NCBI GenBank assembly: GCA_963920575.1
Contig: OY986968.1
Span: 4,705,485 to 4,769,484, forward strand
Length of the DNA stretch: 64,000 nt
Reading direction: 5' to 3'
Source: Narthecium ossifragum
Lineage: Eukaryota > Streptophyta > Magnoliopsida > Dioscoreales > Nartheciaceae
The translations under genes and the position numbers were made by a program. Of this stretch, positions 9,345 to 20,947 are shown piece by piece. How positions within the stretch are numbered: the stretch's first letter is position 1; each line of letters opens with the position of its first letter. A model generated the notes under the pieces. The model was not told the origin of the DNA and made no database searches. It saw nothing but the letters and a program-made list of their open reading frames with translations.

Positions 9345-12146
9345 TCACCAAGCGAAATTATCCCAATGAAGGCAGCTACCTTGGCCTCTCAAATTGGTAA
9401 AGTTGTAGACAGCACCAGAAACTATGAGGATAAATACAACCATATGGTAAACAGAAGATCCATAAGAACATAAAACTCTTTCGCAAAAGAATGTGCAAAT
9501 GCATCAGAAAGTAGAACAAAGCAAAACAAATATAAAATCAGATACACTACTAGGTGTCTGAAATCAAGGCACACCTTCATAACCTCCAACTACAGGATCA
9601 TCAGCAAGGAGGAGGGGTGTGTCAAGATCAATAAATCTGCAAAATATAGACAATGAAGAGGTCAATTCCATGCTTCATGACTGGACAAAAATGGTTTGAT
9701 AAGGTATCAAAGGAGAGTTGAAAAAATCAATCTTGCAGATTTAGTTCACAAATCTATATCTTGGATAGAAAGGAACATGCAAATCTCACGTGCATAGATG
9801 CTTACTTGAAACAGCCAAAACCAGCAGCTAGATGCCCAGCAAATCCCATGGCAAGTCTAGTTTCAACCATGCCACCAATCATAAGTGCAGTTCCTGCTTT
9901 TCTCGCGACTTCTATTACCTCAACAGCCCCCAGAACCCCGAGCTTCGCCAATTTAATATTAATGACATGAGCTAGATTTCCATGTATTATCTTAGTTGCA
10001 TCTTCTATGCTTCTACAACTTTCATCTGCCGCAACAGATACTCTATACTTCTCCTTTGCTACATGACTAACATACCGAAGACCATCCCAGTCATCTCTAT
10101 GAACAGGTTGTTCAAAAAGAACAGGTGTAACTCCCATTTCTGATAACAAGCAGCAATGGACTTAGTAGTAACGATAATATGGTTAAAGAAAAAGTGCAAG
10201 ATACACATGGTCTCAATCAAATTTAAAATTTCAAGACAAGGGAAAGAACATGTACACTATGTCAAAGCAGATGATTACATGGAATACAGGAAAACTAACA
10301 GACAAGCAAGACAGCAAGATACATATGGTCTCAATCAAATTCAAAATTCCAAGAAAAGGGAAAGAACACACAATATGGCAAAGCAGATGCTTACATGGAA
10401 TGCAGTACCACATTTCAACTAACAGACAAGCAAGCAAAAGAGGTCGTACTAAATATTTGATTAAACATACCATATAGATCTTCAAGCACCTGAATTGCTT
10501 CATCAGCTGTATACCCTTCATTTGCATCCAAGATGAATGAGCAAATAGGATGAGCTAATCGTATGGCCTTTAAAACCTCTATGTCAGAGCTCAAATTTTT
10601 ACCCACCTTGAGCTTCAAAGTGCTAAAGCCTCGCTCATAGTATTTTGCAGCCAATTCAGCAGCTTCATTTGGAGAAACAATTGGGATCTGCATATTAGAG
10701 CAATCATAAGAATACATGAGCGAAAGATGGAAACATATGAATGGAGAGAACCGAACCGTTATGTCTGTCGTTATTGAATTTGAGACACCTCCAAATAATT
10801 TCCAAAGAGGTATCTGAATGCTATTAGCAACTGCATCAATCAATGCCATCTCAACCCCTGCTCTGACCTAAATGAAGAGGTGTGAGACATCAATCAACAG
10901 AGTTCACAATAAAGTAACTGAAGGCTTAGCAAACAATCGGGAATATCGTGGACTGACCAGCAATATTTGTCATGCATCAATTAACTTAGTTCCAGCACTA
11001 TTTATCCTGAACTTAGGCATATGATCTGATTGTAACGTAACTCAAGAAGTGTATAGACTAGAAAAACCAACAATACACAATCTCTTTAATCCCCTACACT
11101 AATAACCGACCATCTTCATGAGCATTCCGGAGATCAGATGGGCTATAATCGGATCTTAAAAGGACCAATGTAGTTATACACAAAAATTTGGACAAACAAG
11201 TTGTTTGCTTGAGACAATAAAATCCAGTTTAAAAAAACATGGCTCTTGCAAACCTTAAAAACCAGGTTTCACTAAATCCACTCTCCCCAATGTTTTGTAT
11301 ATTGCAATTTGCCAATCCTAACAGTTTGCTAGACCTGTTTTACATAAATAAAAGCAAGAAACAGAGTTGCTAAGGTGCATTCTGCTATACCTAAAATTAA
11401 AATCTATTCTCACGAAATTCACCAGGAATCAGCCCAATGCTAATTGCTAAACTTTCGTGTAACTTGAAACTCAACAGCAAAAATCCTAGTTTACTTACTT
11501 AGGGAGCTAACAATTAATCATCGACAATACCAATCTCGATATCAATAAGAATAAGAACAAATACAAGATTATAGGATGTTTTATCAGCCCAAAGTGACAT
11601 GTTGGAGTAATTATACCTTCAAACTCGAGAAAAACTCCTAATTACTTTGATCAGCGGCTTAACATCGACAATACCAGTATAGATATCAAGGCTTACGGAT
11701 GCCAAGCTGTGACCGGGGAGGCGGCGGCTGACCTCTTGCAGGGCGGCGCCGAGAGCCATCGCCGGACTCCGAACGAGTGCCTCTCCGGCCTCAGCGGCCT
11801 TCGCCAGCGCCATCGGCTGGTCCTCAGCGGTGACGGAGGGCAGCACGGGGGCCTCACCCCATCCAACCGACCCATCCCCGAGCTCCAATCTTATGGCCAC
11901 ATTCCCAACAGCCTCCAGCCTCGACGAGGCTATAGTAAACGGCGCTATAAGAGGGACGTTGAGGGGTCGGGCGTCGGCATTGGCGACGTCCACCGAGAAG
12001 GTATCCTTGAGGCCATCGAAGGAGAAAGCCGCCATGGGTGGCGTGGTTCTAAGAGCACAACTGGGCTTTGAAGGGCGGCGGAAAAGATTGATGGCGAGCT
12101 TCCGATGTGGGACTGAGATGGCGTTGGGGGCGAAGAGGAGATCCAT
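9345..12146 (-). CDS. Dipeptide epimerase-like enzyme (enolase superfamily, L-Ala-D/L-Glu epimerase type)
   Basis: Six exons on the minus strand: 12146-11697, 10867-10757, 10687-10471, 10139-9806, 9636-9575 and 9421-9345. All introns are GT..AG and phases match, giving 416 aa ending LHWDNFAW. The enolase-superfamily barrel is clear: the KLKVGK motif supplies a Lys pair (K212, K214), and metal ligands appear as D241 (LDANEG), E269 (FEQP) and D298 (AADES). A later Lys lies in NIKLAK (322/325), and GGMVET is near the end. Family knowledge says such enzymes epimerise dipeptides such as L-Ala-D/L-Glu; the plant substrate is not shown by the sequence. The first ~40 residues are Arg/Ser/Pro-rich with few acids and could be a plastid transit peptide, with a second possible start at MAAFSFDG. 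Exon 1 is GC-rich compared with the others, as is common in monocots. It appears intact. Confidence 0.92.
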
Positions 12147-12187
12147 ATGATTGGGTTTGGAGAGGAAAGGGACGGGTCGGCGGGGGG

Positions 12188-12193
12188 TTTATA
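12188..12193 (-). promoter_or_regulatory. TATA box of the epimerase gene
   Basis: TATAAA on the minus strand (context CACTATAAACC) lies about 42 bp upstream of the ATG at 12146. That gives a very short 5' leader if used. Inferred from position and sequence only. Confidence 0.45.
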
Positions 12194-12199
12194 GTGGAA

Positions 12200-12895
12200 T
12201 GCGTATAATTGGAGAAGGATAATTGGAAATAATAGGGTCATGGGGGTGGCTCCCGCGCTTTGCTTTGTTTATCTCTCTGTGGAGGTCGCCGGCGGCGACG
12301 TGCGTTTTCCACCGGAGCGATGGTCTTTAAAGTTTTAGAATGAGTTCCTTGGGTATACGTCATCCACTGTGTTGTCCTTTTGTTAAAAATATTTATTCAC
12401 CCTCAAAAGTTAATTAATTGGCTTAAATACAATTTTATTTTAAAAATTAGATTTTTTTTTTCAACTCATCACCTATATTTTAACAATATTACAGAAAATT
12501 AACTCTTTTATCGTTTATTGCAGAAAACAACTTCCCTTGTCGATTAAACTCGTAAAAATCTATATGACATCAACTTCTGACAAGAGATAGAAAAACATTC
12601 TTATTGATTAAACTCGTAATATACGCCTCTCTTCTATAGTTTTTCTCAAGTTTAAGGGATAAAGGAGGTGGTTTTTTCACAATAAACAATAAGTGACGTA
12701 GTTTTCTATAATATTATTAAAATATAGGTGATGATACGCAAAAAAAAAACCTAAATTATAATTTTGAATGTTTTTGTATTTCCGCTCTAAAATAGGCCAT
12801 TTTGGCTAGAATCATTGCCAATAAAGCAGGATTCCTAATATATAACTATGATTCTTATTCTCAAAAGGCTTTATTTTATAATGAAAACACAAAGA
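12200..12895. other. AT-rich intergenic sequence
   Basis: Upstream of the epimerase promoter. Several related stretches (AATATAGGTGATG, CAATAAACAATAAGTGA and reverse forms near 12460-12545 and 12670-12740) suggest a degraded inverted repeat of an old element. No ORF of note. Confidence 0.4.
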
Positions 12896-13075
12896 TAGCG
12901 TTTGGTTGCATGATAAGCTATTCTAGGTTTAAAGATTTCTAGAATTAGTTCGTTGGAATAAATAGTGGAATAAAGTTATTTGGGACTTATTCCAGCTTTA
13001 CTGTTTGACTGCAATACCGGAATTGATGCAACTAATTTTTGGAATTGGTTGCACCAATCCCAAAATCAAACACCC
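12896..13075. mobile_element. Possible MITE with GTTTGGTTGCATGATA end
   Basis: The segment begins near AGCGTTTGGTTGCATGATA and ends near AATCAAACACCCC, loosely inverted ends of the kind seen in the element at 44773. I could not establish a target duplication, so the boundaries are approximate. Confidence 0.35.
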
Positions 13076-13100
13076 CAAATCTTAAATTGTAAAATCAAAA

Positions 13101-13815
13101 TTAGAGTAAACTTAAGATGATGGTAAGTGGAGGAGATGGTGGCGACGGCGTGATCTGGATGGTGGAGGCGGCAGCAAGTCGGTGGCGGTAGTGGCATGGG
13201 GGTGGATTGGTGGTGAAGATGATGGTAAGTGGAGGAGGAGATAGCGGCGACGGCGTGATCCGGATGGTGGAGGCGACAGTAAGCCGGTGGCGACAGCGGC
13301 ATGGGGGTGGGGGTGGTGTGGTGTTGAAGATGATGATAAGTGGAGGAGATGGTGACGACGGTGTGATCCGGACGATGGAGGTGGCAACGGCATGGGGGTG
13401 GGGGGTGGAGTGGTGGTGAAGATGATGGTAAGTAGAGGAGATGGCAGCGACGGCGTGATCTGGACGGTGGAGGCGGCAACAAGCCGGTGTCGCAGCGGCA
13501 TGGGGGGTGGGGGTGGTGTGGTGGTGAAGATGATGGTAAGTGGAGGAGATGGTGGCGACGGCGTGATCTGGATGGTGGAGGCGGCAACAAGGCGTTGGTG
13601 GTAGTGGCATGGGGGTGGGGGTGGATTGGTGGTGAAGATGATGGTAAGTGGAGGAGATGGTGGTTACGGCGTGATCCGGATGGTGGAGGTGACAGCAAGC
13701 CGATGGCGGCAACGGCATGGGGATGGGGGTGGTGCGGTGGTGAAGATGATGGTAAGTGGAGGAGATGGCGGCGACGGCGTAATCCCGATGGTGGAGGCGG
13801 TAGCAAGTCGGCAGT
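13101..13815. repeat. Minisatellite, seven units of ~93-111 bp
   Basis: The core AAGATGATGGTAAGTGGAGG recurs at about 13114, 13216, 13327, 13420, 13528, 13635 and 13743. Each is followed by GATGGTGGCGACGGCGTGATC and GGTGGAGGCGGCAGCAAG-like stretches. Because the unit lacks stops in several frames, long repetitive His/Pro/Ser-rich or Gly/Asp-rich ORFs arise on both strands. These are repeat translations and are not annotated as genes. Confidence 0.92.
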
Positions 13816-14746
13816 GGCCCCTCCCTTGATGCCCAGACCACGATCGGAGGCGGACTCGTGGACCCGAATCAGGCACTTGGCCGCCCCCCTCCTCTGTTTC
13901 CTCTCCCGCGCGAGCCTGCTGCACCTGCTCCTGGCCCGTCGCCCTCAAGTCCCTCCTCCTCTCCTCCACCACCCCTTTTCGCCTCCCCTTCGACCTCTTC
14001 GACTTCCCCACCCACCCCTCCTTATCCTCCTTCGTCCGCTCCTACTTCTCTTCAGTGACCACTGCTCCATCCTCCACCACTGCCTATGACAACCACGATC
14101 ATGATGGCCTCGCCGAGCTTGAGCGAATCGAGCGGCTCCAGAAACATGATCATGGTCGGGTACCTCAACTCAGCCATGAGAAGACGAAGCATGAAGATAT
14201 CTTTATGGTCCATAGCAGCATTTTGATCGTCGGCTTGCGCGTCGGGTTCCTTGCTGGTCACTGTCACGTATGGATGAAAACCGGTCACGTGCGTATCATG
14301 TGACCGGTTTTCCGTGACTCAGCTAACGACGTCTGACGGCCCGAACTAAATTGCCAAATTTTGAAACTATTGGATAGTTTTATGTGATTTTGGAAGATGA
14401 GGTACTGGAATGCTAATTCCTGAAACTACAGGATATCAAAGTGTAATTTGGCCCAAGAGGCATACAAAACAAAGCCTTCTATGTTATCCGAATTCGATTG
14501 CCAATTATTAGTAGTTTATTACATCTTGTGAACAGTTTTTTCATAATACCTTCATGATAAGACGTATGTCCATCATAAGATGCTAATTATATATCAAATA
14601 ATCACAGAACATCTTAATTATGAAAAAGTAATTATCCACAAAATGTTTTGCTAATCTTCCTCTATCTTTTCATCTTGAGCAAAATGGTCCTTCTATATAT
14701 ATGGAAAGGACTATGAAATAGTTCTCTTTCTCATCAAGATCACACT
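13816..14746. other. Pro/Ser-rich GC block followed by non-coding sequence
   Basis: From about 13850 to 14056 the plus strand is GC-rich and reads in one frame as a Pro/Ser-rich peptide (GRPPPLFPLPREP and PSSPSSSPPPP). It may be the first exon of a lost gene, but I recognise no family. After about 14300 the sequence is plain AT-rich DNA up to the hAT element. Confidence 0.35.
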
Positions 14747-15595
14747 GCTTTGAATAGGGGTGTCCAATCGGCCGGGCTGGGCCGGGTTGGAGGCAATACC
14801 CGGTCCGGCCTTGGTAAGCATCCGGACCGGGTCGGGCCCAATAGGCCTTCAACCCAATCTGACCTAGGTATGACTATGCCCGGTTTGGAGACCGGGCTGG
14901 ACTGGGGCGGGCTCGGCCTGTTTTGGTTCTTTTTTAAAAAAAATATGTGGATCGGGGCCCACCTCTCTCTCCGACGGCTCCGCTCCGAGCCCTCCAGTTC
15001 CAGCTCCAACTCCGCTCTGTCCCTCACTCGCAGCCGTCTTCCAAGGGGATCGGGTGGATCGAGGGGACCGGCGATGAGGTGGTTGGATTGGGGCCCACCT
15101 CTCTCTCTGACGACTCCGCTCCGATCCCTCCAGTTCCAGCTTCGACTCCGATCCAGCTCCGACTCCGCTTGATCCCTCACTCACGGCCGTCTTCCAAGGG
15201 GATCGGGTGGATCGAGGTGACCGGTGACGAGGTGGTTGGATCAAGGCGACCGGTAACGAGGTGGAGCGGGAGGGAAAGACTCGAGACTGGGATCATGAAC
15301 GGAGGTGTTGCGAAGCGTCGTGGACGACGGTGAGGTCAGTGAAGCTTGGGCGCGGCGAAGAGGTCAGGGGCGAGATCGGGCGGGGTGGAAGCCGGTAGAG
15401 GTTGGAGGAGAGATGGGGCTTGGTGGGGCCGACGTCGGTGGAGGTGGAGCTTGGCGGGGCCGGAGTAGGTGGAGCTCTTGCCGTGCACGTGGAACCCGGC
15501 GACCAGGCTCCGTGGCCACCAGCTCCTCTAGCTGGTTACTTAAAAATTGACAAAATATTAAGCAAATATCCACTTAAAGTATTAACTCCACTTGG

Positions 15596-16264
15596 TTACT
15601 TAAAAATTGACATAATATTAGGAAAGCAATTATCCAAAGTAAGAGAGAATTTGCAAGTAAGATTAGAAATAAATGTCATTAACTTTTCCTTCTCCTCATT
15701 GTAGTATTTCATAACATCTTGTTGGCAAGTTTGACGAGAAAATTTTCGAAAACCCGGTTGCAAAGCCAATGTAATGAAATCTTGAAATTCCTCATCATCA
15801 ACAAAACTAAAAGGAAAATTTTTACGAACAACATACCTTACAAGCATTTTTCCAGCAAAAGCCGGATCATATGAGAAGGTTCTTAAATTCCTCGTTGATG
15901 CCGATTGCGAAAGTAAAGATTGGTGAATGTCAACTTGAGCTCTTCCTTGACCTTTCTTGTGCTTTGCTATATGGCGGGTTAGAAGATTAGTGCCATTTCT
16001 TCAATGACCGGACAAGACTTGTTTGCATATCGAACATGTGGCTTTGATATCAATAATCGTCCCATTGGCATCTTTAATCTCATTTCTTTCATAAAACTCC
16101 CAAATTACGGATCGTGTTTGCTTCGATGGAAGTGTTGGATTATCACCGGCGACGGTTGAAGTAACTTCCGGAGGAGAAGGAAGAACTTTATTGTGATCAC
16201 ATTCTTCTCCTTCAATTTCGATCACATCATCAAGATTATTATGTTGGATGGACGAAGAAGCCAT
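15596..16264 (-). pseudogene. hAT transposase N-terminal fragment, one internal stop, 3' deleted
   Basis: On the minus strand from ATG 16264 the frame opens MASSSIQHNNLDDVIEIE, then a BED-finger block (VIWEFYERNEIKD, CSIC). It meets a single in-frame TGA at 16003-16001 and continues in the same frame with RNGTNLLTRHIAKHKKGQ, FSYDPAFAGK and a core-domain start (FRKFSRQT, KFSLTLD). It then runs out at 15596. The DDE core and dimerisation region are missing, so it is non-functional. Its relative at 21930-22164 has a nearly identical N-terminus, showing they are one family. Confidence 0.88.
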
Positions 16265-16669
16265 AGGGAATAGAGAGCTTGAAAATGCACCTGGTGAAAG
16301 AGTTTGATAAAAAATTGAGTGAGAGAGTGAGTGAAAATTGAGTGAGAGAGTGAGTGAAAATGAGATCAAAGTTATCATTTATATAGAAGTTGGATTGGAA
16401 ATGAAAAAAAGTGAGGTGACATTTTGAGCTCTTAAAGAGGTCACATGTCACTTACAGGTGACTGTTTGAGAGATCTCAACCAGTAATCTCCACCCCCTTC
16501 TCTCAGAACGCTCTATGTTACCTCCGCCAGGCCGCCCCCTTCTCTTTTCCCTCCTAGCCTCCCTAAACCCTTTCTAAACGTTTTGCCGCCGACCATCTCC
16601 ACCACCGTCAATGCCATGGCCCAAACCCTTCACCTCCTCGCCCCTCGCATCCCCCGATCCGAGCCGGTG

Positions 16670-17225
16670 GATCAACTCATCCTCCAACACCACCGCCTCG
16701 GCCCCGCCATTTCCATCCCCTCATCCGGATCCACGCCTCCGCCGCCCATCTGCCTGATCCGAGCCGGTGGATCAACTCCGAGGGACCCGTGAACCTGCCC
16801 CTGTCGATCCCGACCGCCAACGATCCCCTCCCAAGGACCCTCGTCGGCTTTGCCCTCATCCAAATCCATGCCTCCGCCTTCCTTTCGGATGATCCGGGCC
16901 GGTGGATCGACTCCCGGGGACCCCGTGACCCTTCCCCTATCGATCCCGACCGTCGACGATCCTCTCCCAAGGACCCTCACTGGCGTCGCCCTCAACCGGA
17001 TCCCACGTCTCCGCCTCCCATCTGGCCGATCCGAGCCGGTGGATCGACTATGGGGGACCCCGCGACCCTTCCCTTGTCGATCCCAACCGCCGACGATCCC
17101 CTCCAAGGACCCTCACCGAATCCACGCCTCCGCCTCCCATCCGGCCGATCCGAGTCGGTGGATCGACTCCTGGGGACCCCGCGACCCTTCCCCTGCCGAT
17201 CCCGACCACCGACGGTGACCACGAC
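16670..17225. repeat. GC-rich minisatellite, ~125-bp units
   Basis: About four to five copies of a unit containing CGATCCGAGCCGGTGGATC, then GGGGACCCCGCGACCC, CCGATCCCGACC and CTCCCAAGGACCCTC. It lies wholly within the hAT element. Long ORFs on both strands here are repeat translations. Confidence 0.85.
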
Positions 17226-17474
17226 TAATGCACCTCTCGATACACCGTTGGGGTGTCCAACTGTCCAACCGGGCGGCCCATAGTGAGTGTCCAATCGGGC
17301 GGCCCGGGTAAGCCTTTTCTTTAAAACTCAGACCAAGTCGGGCCGGACCGGGTTTTTGACCAAGGGGTCTGGTCCGGCCAACACCCGGGCCGGATCCATA
17401 CTGGGCGTACCATTTGAGCTTTTTGGACACCCCTAGCTTTGAGTAGGTGATGGTTTATTCTTTGATACCTCTAT

Positions 17475-17482
17475 TATAAATA
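17475..17482 (+). promoter_or_regulatory. Probable TATA box of the reticulon gene
   Basis: TATAAATA in the context CTATTATAAATAGACG, 274 bp before the reticulon ATG and about 40 bp after the hAT end. Inferred by position; a start site near 17505 would give a ~250-nt leader. Confidence 0.45.
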
Positions 17483-17755
17483 GACGAAGAGTAGCTAATT
17501 GTTACATAGATTGTTGTCATGCATGCATATTAATCCAAGTCTCCCATGCTTGTATATGATCTCTTCCTTAACTTGATGCCTATTACGTCGTACCATCAAT
17601 TCACGTTAGTCTAAAGCTATCCCTTTCTTCTTAGTTCGGCTTTCCTTTGCCACAAGCTTAGCACCCAGTCCTTCTATATCTAAGCACTCAACCCACCTTT
17701 CCCAATGCAAGCGCCAATTAAACACCACAACGGCGTACACCACCAGAGTAGAGCT

Positions 17756-19257
17756 ATGCCAGGTTTTATATCCTCGTCCGACGATGAACAGCCGAAGCCC
17801 TCCCAGAGGCTCTTCGGCCGCCAGAGGCCTCTCCATCAACTTTTTGGTGGACGCAGAGGTGCAGTAGCTCGACCCCATGCATGAATGCACGTACATTTGC
17901 TATTGATCATGTATGTAATTTCTAATCTCATGGATGATTATTGTGCAGTTGCCGACGTTGTGTTATGGAGGAATAAGCAGCTGTCGGCGGCGATCCTTGG
18001 TGCCGGCACCTTGATATGGTTCCTCTTCGAGGTTGTAGAGTACCATTTCCTCACACTGCTCTGCCATATCTCCATCACAGCCATGCTTGTGGTCTTCATT
18101 TGGTCCAATGGTGCAGCTCTCCTTGACATGTAAATATATATATCCCTTCTTCTTTCAAGCTTAATTAATTACATCTTCTTTACCTAAATTTTGGCAAGCC
18201 CACCTGCATGCCTATAAAATATATTCAATATATCAGAAACAGAGGCATCAAAGTTAGTTCTTTCATATATGTTGCAGGCCCCCTCCGAAGATGCCTGAAA
18301 CCATCTTCTCAGAACGAGCCTTCAGAGAATTGGCACTGGCCTTCCACGCCAAACTAACTAGATTCATGTCCATCCTGCATCACATCGCACAAGGAAAAGA
18401 TCTCAAACTCTTCCTCGTGGTATGGCATATGTTCTTTGCTTTAAACTCTTTCATATATGTGCTTTCTTCCCAATGGTCCACAGGCCACAGTAGTGTAGGT
18501 GTTTCATACAAGATGGCTAGCTTCATGAGTTTTCCCTTAGATCTCAACATAAATATATTCTTTGCAGGGGTTTCTTACATAATATATTATATATCCTCAA
18601 ACAAAATTCAAATTTTACATTTTGAATTCCAGTCATCTCCTAGTTAAGACTAAGGAGTTTTTACATTTTACATTAATTATCCTTTAAAATTGTCAAATAT
18701 CGCAAATATATATATAAAATCTAAAGATATGATATGTAAAAGTTGTAAAGAAAAAATGTGTAATTTTCAAATATTTCAAGGAGAGTTATGTATAAAAAAC
18801 CTTCTTTGGTCTTTGATATCTCGCTATTAGGTTTAAAATCTTTCCCTTCATGTGTTTAAAGCCTGAACTAGTACTAATGTTCTTATGCTTATGTGTTCTG
18901 TATAGGCGATTGCTTGTCTCTGGATAGTGTCAGTCATTGGGACCTACTGCAACTCACTGGGCTTGTTATACTTCTGTAAGACTAACGCTTCCAATAATCT
19001 AAAAAATTAATGCAATCTGAATTGTTTTTTTTGGGTGGTCGAACAGATGTAATTAATTGAGGACATTGTGTGTTCTTAATTGTCCAGGCTTTCTATGCAT
19101 CTTTACACTGCCAGCATTGTATGAGAGATACGAAAAGGAAGTAGACCATCTGGCCAGCAAAGGAAGCCGTGATCTCAGGAAGCTTTACAGGAAGTTTGAT
19201 TCAAAGGTTCTCAACAAGATCCCAAGAGGCCCAGTCAAGGATAAGAAGTTCAAGTAG
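17756..19257 (+). CDS. Reticulon-like protein (RTNLB family)
   Basis: Five exons: 17756-17858, 17949-18129, 18278-18419, 18906-18975 and 19088-19257. All are GT..AG with consistent phases, giving 221 aa. The start [16 protein letters not shown] leads into the conserved plant motif [15 protein letters not shown] and then [11 protein letters not shown]. The reticulon homology domain follows: two long hydrophobic hairpins (residues about 50-90 and about 145-175), joined by a loop containing [12 protein letters not shown] and a basic tail ending KKFK. Plant reticulons insert as wedge hairpins into the ER membrane and shape tubules. The C-terminal KKFK is close to a dilysine ER-retrieval signal. 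The third intron (~0.5 kb) is the largest. No damage was seen. Confidence 0.95.
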
Positions 19258-19784
19258 GCCAAAGGCCTATATATCCTATATTAATTGTTGGAAGGGAAAA
19301 GTATTTGTAATCGTGTCCAATGAGGAACTGGATAAAGACTGATAAATGTATAATTCAATTGATCATTTAAATTGCAAGGATGATGATTATATATATGAAC
19401 CCTGATTGATTCAATCCAACGGTAATGATTTGTGTACATGGGTACATCCCATGTACACAAATCATTTTTGTATATATATTGAGAGAATTTGAGGACTTGT
19501 CTGTTGCTGCTTGCGGCCAGGCCTTCCTCACCAGTATGGCACATTATATATATGCATTAGGGACCTCGCACGTTGCACTGATGGCTATTAGTTATTGGTT
19601 TTGGCTGATCCTGGCCGTCCGGTCAGGATCCTGGTTCCCTATAGAAAATCCTCCTATATATATATACACACACACAAACACGCACACACGCTAGGTGGCC
19701 CCGTGTCAACCTGGTAACCACCCACCCCCACTATCCTCTCTCTCTATATATTCAACCACTATCCTTTGGTTATGACATGGCAAT
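19258..19784. other. Reticulon 3' flank with a perfect hairpin
   Basis: Holds a 43-bp perfect inverted repeat at 19424-19466 (19-bp arms AATGATTTGTGTACATGGG and its complement, 5-nt loop). A CA-rich microsatellite lies near 19665-19690, and a block GTAACCACCCACCCCCAC near 19712 recurs downstream of the next LTR (21199). No gene seen. Confidence 0.6.
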
Positions 19785-20700
19785 TGTCAGGGGCTGGAGC
19801 CCATGACACGACCATGGCACGAGGGATTTTGAAGATGGCGCAACGAAAATTGAAAATGACACGACGGACCGAGCTAAAGCAGAACTTGGCGAGCCATGAA
19901 GGGATCCTATCGGGTGAGACGCGCGGTGAGGCAACCAGGGAGGTGCACAAGCAACATGCACGTGGCATGGTGCGGCAGGAGGCGGCACGACGCGATGTGA
20001 CATGGTAGGACGTGGCGGATTTCGAAGATGGCACGACGGTCCGGGCCAAGACGAAGTACGATGTGCCATGCGACAAGGCAAGCGAGCGTGACGCGCGCCA
20101 AGGCAACCAAGGAAGGCATGCGGGGCATGCGTGATGGCATGCAGAATGCGCGCGCGACGCGGCCAGGGGGCCAAGTCAAAGTTGGACTAGGACTCGGAAT
20201 GCAAGGCGCGACGCGGTTGGCCAGCTGGAGAAAACCACGCATCCTAATCACCTAATTCCACTTGGAATGGAAGCTCCAAGAAGGATGACGCGGTCAGAAA
20301 CCGTTTTGGCACGGAAGAATCGGAAGATGACGCGCGACTTCGAGTTGCACTACGAGACAGGGCGCCAAACCGATTGGTTGTGCCTTGGAGGCCAATTCAG
20401 CGAGCAAATTCAAATGTCTCGCGTGCGTTTGACTTGGAATAGGTGATGACATGGAGAATACCAGATTTGGCTCAGGGAAACTCGCTGTTGGCGCGGACAA
20501 ATAGGAAGGAGTCCTATTTCAAGTCAATATGCGATGGTTTTTGTAAACATCCATCTTTGGCAAGTCTTAACTCATGTAAGAGTCCAAATAGGCTAAGAAG
20601 CTTTGTAATTTGCTGATTGCATGATTGGATATGCATGAAGCCTAGGACTTGGAGTTGGACTAGGGGAGTGGCTTGTTGGAGCAAGCCAAGGACTATTCCT

Positions 20701-20708
20701 CTATATAA
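20701..20708 (+). promoter_or_regulatory. LTR promoter TATA box
   Basis: CTATATAAGG context in the solo LTR, about 240 bp before the AATAAA. This spacing suits an R region between them. Confidence 0.55.
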
Positions 20709-20941
20709 GGAGTAGGCCGACCAAGGTGTTGGAGGGGAGAGGCTTTGGCTAGACATTAGGGACATCTAGGTTATAGGGCAGCTCACGGGTTGAGCACCCA
20801 AGTGTTGGGTTTTGGAGTCGTCGTCTACAACGGATTGTGAGGCGAGATTCTAGGGTTTTGGGGTGAGAGCTTCTTGTATTGAGAGTGATTGTACTACAAA
20901 GGGTTGGGGGTGAGAGGAAAGTGCTCTTGTAATCATTAGTC

Positions 20942-20947
20942 AATAAA
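20942..20947 (+). terminator. LTR polyadenylation signal
   Basis: AATAAA in CAATAAAGGAGTTGG, downstream of the LTR TATA box and about 250 bp before the LTR end. Confidence 0.5.

Larger units (their letters stand above)
14755..17435 (-). mobile_element. hAT element with degraded transposase and GC minisatellites
   Basis: Ends TAGGGGTGTCCAATCGG (14755) and TTTTGGACACCCCTA (to 17435) are inverted repeats. Flanking 8-mers GCTTTGAA (14747-14754) and GCTTTGAG (17436-17443) match at seven of eight. Subterminal GGGCCGGGC clusters mirror those of the 2013-5319 element. Inside are a duplicated ~140-bp unit (about 14955-15240), a transposase fragment on the minus strand, and a ~125-bp minisatellite (16670-17225). 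Its right end lies only about 40 bp upstream of the reticulon TATA box. Confidence 0.88.

Noticed and set aside
11619..12146. 175-codon ORF as the full first exon of the epimerase
   Set aside because: The last 25 codons lie after the GTAAGC donor at 11696; the exon ends at 11697 and joins 10867 in frame.
13066..13841. Two 246-codon His/Pro/Ser-rich ORFs on the minus strand
   Set aside because: They translate the ~105-bp minisatellite in two frames; both show the same period and no domain, so they are repeat artefacts.
14750..15333. Arg/Ser-rich ORFs on both strands near 15 kb
   Set aside because: They arise from a duplicated ~140-bp GC-rich unit within the hAT element and have no domain.
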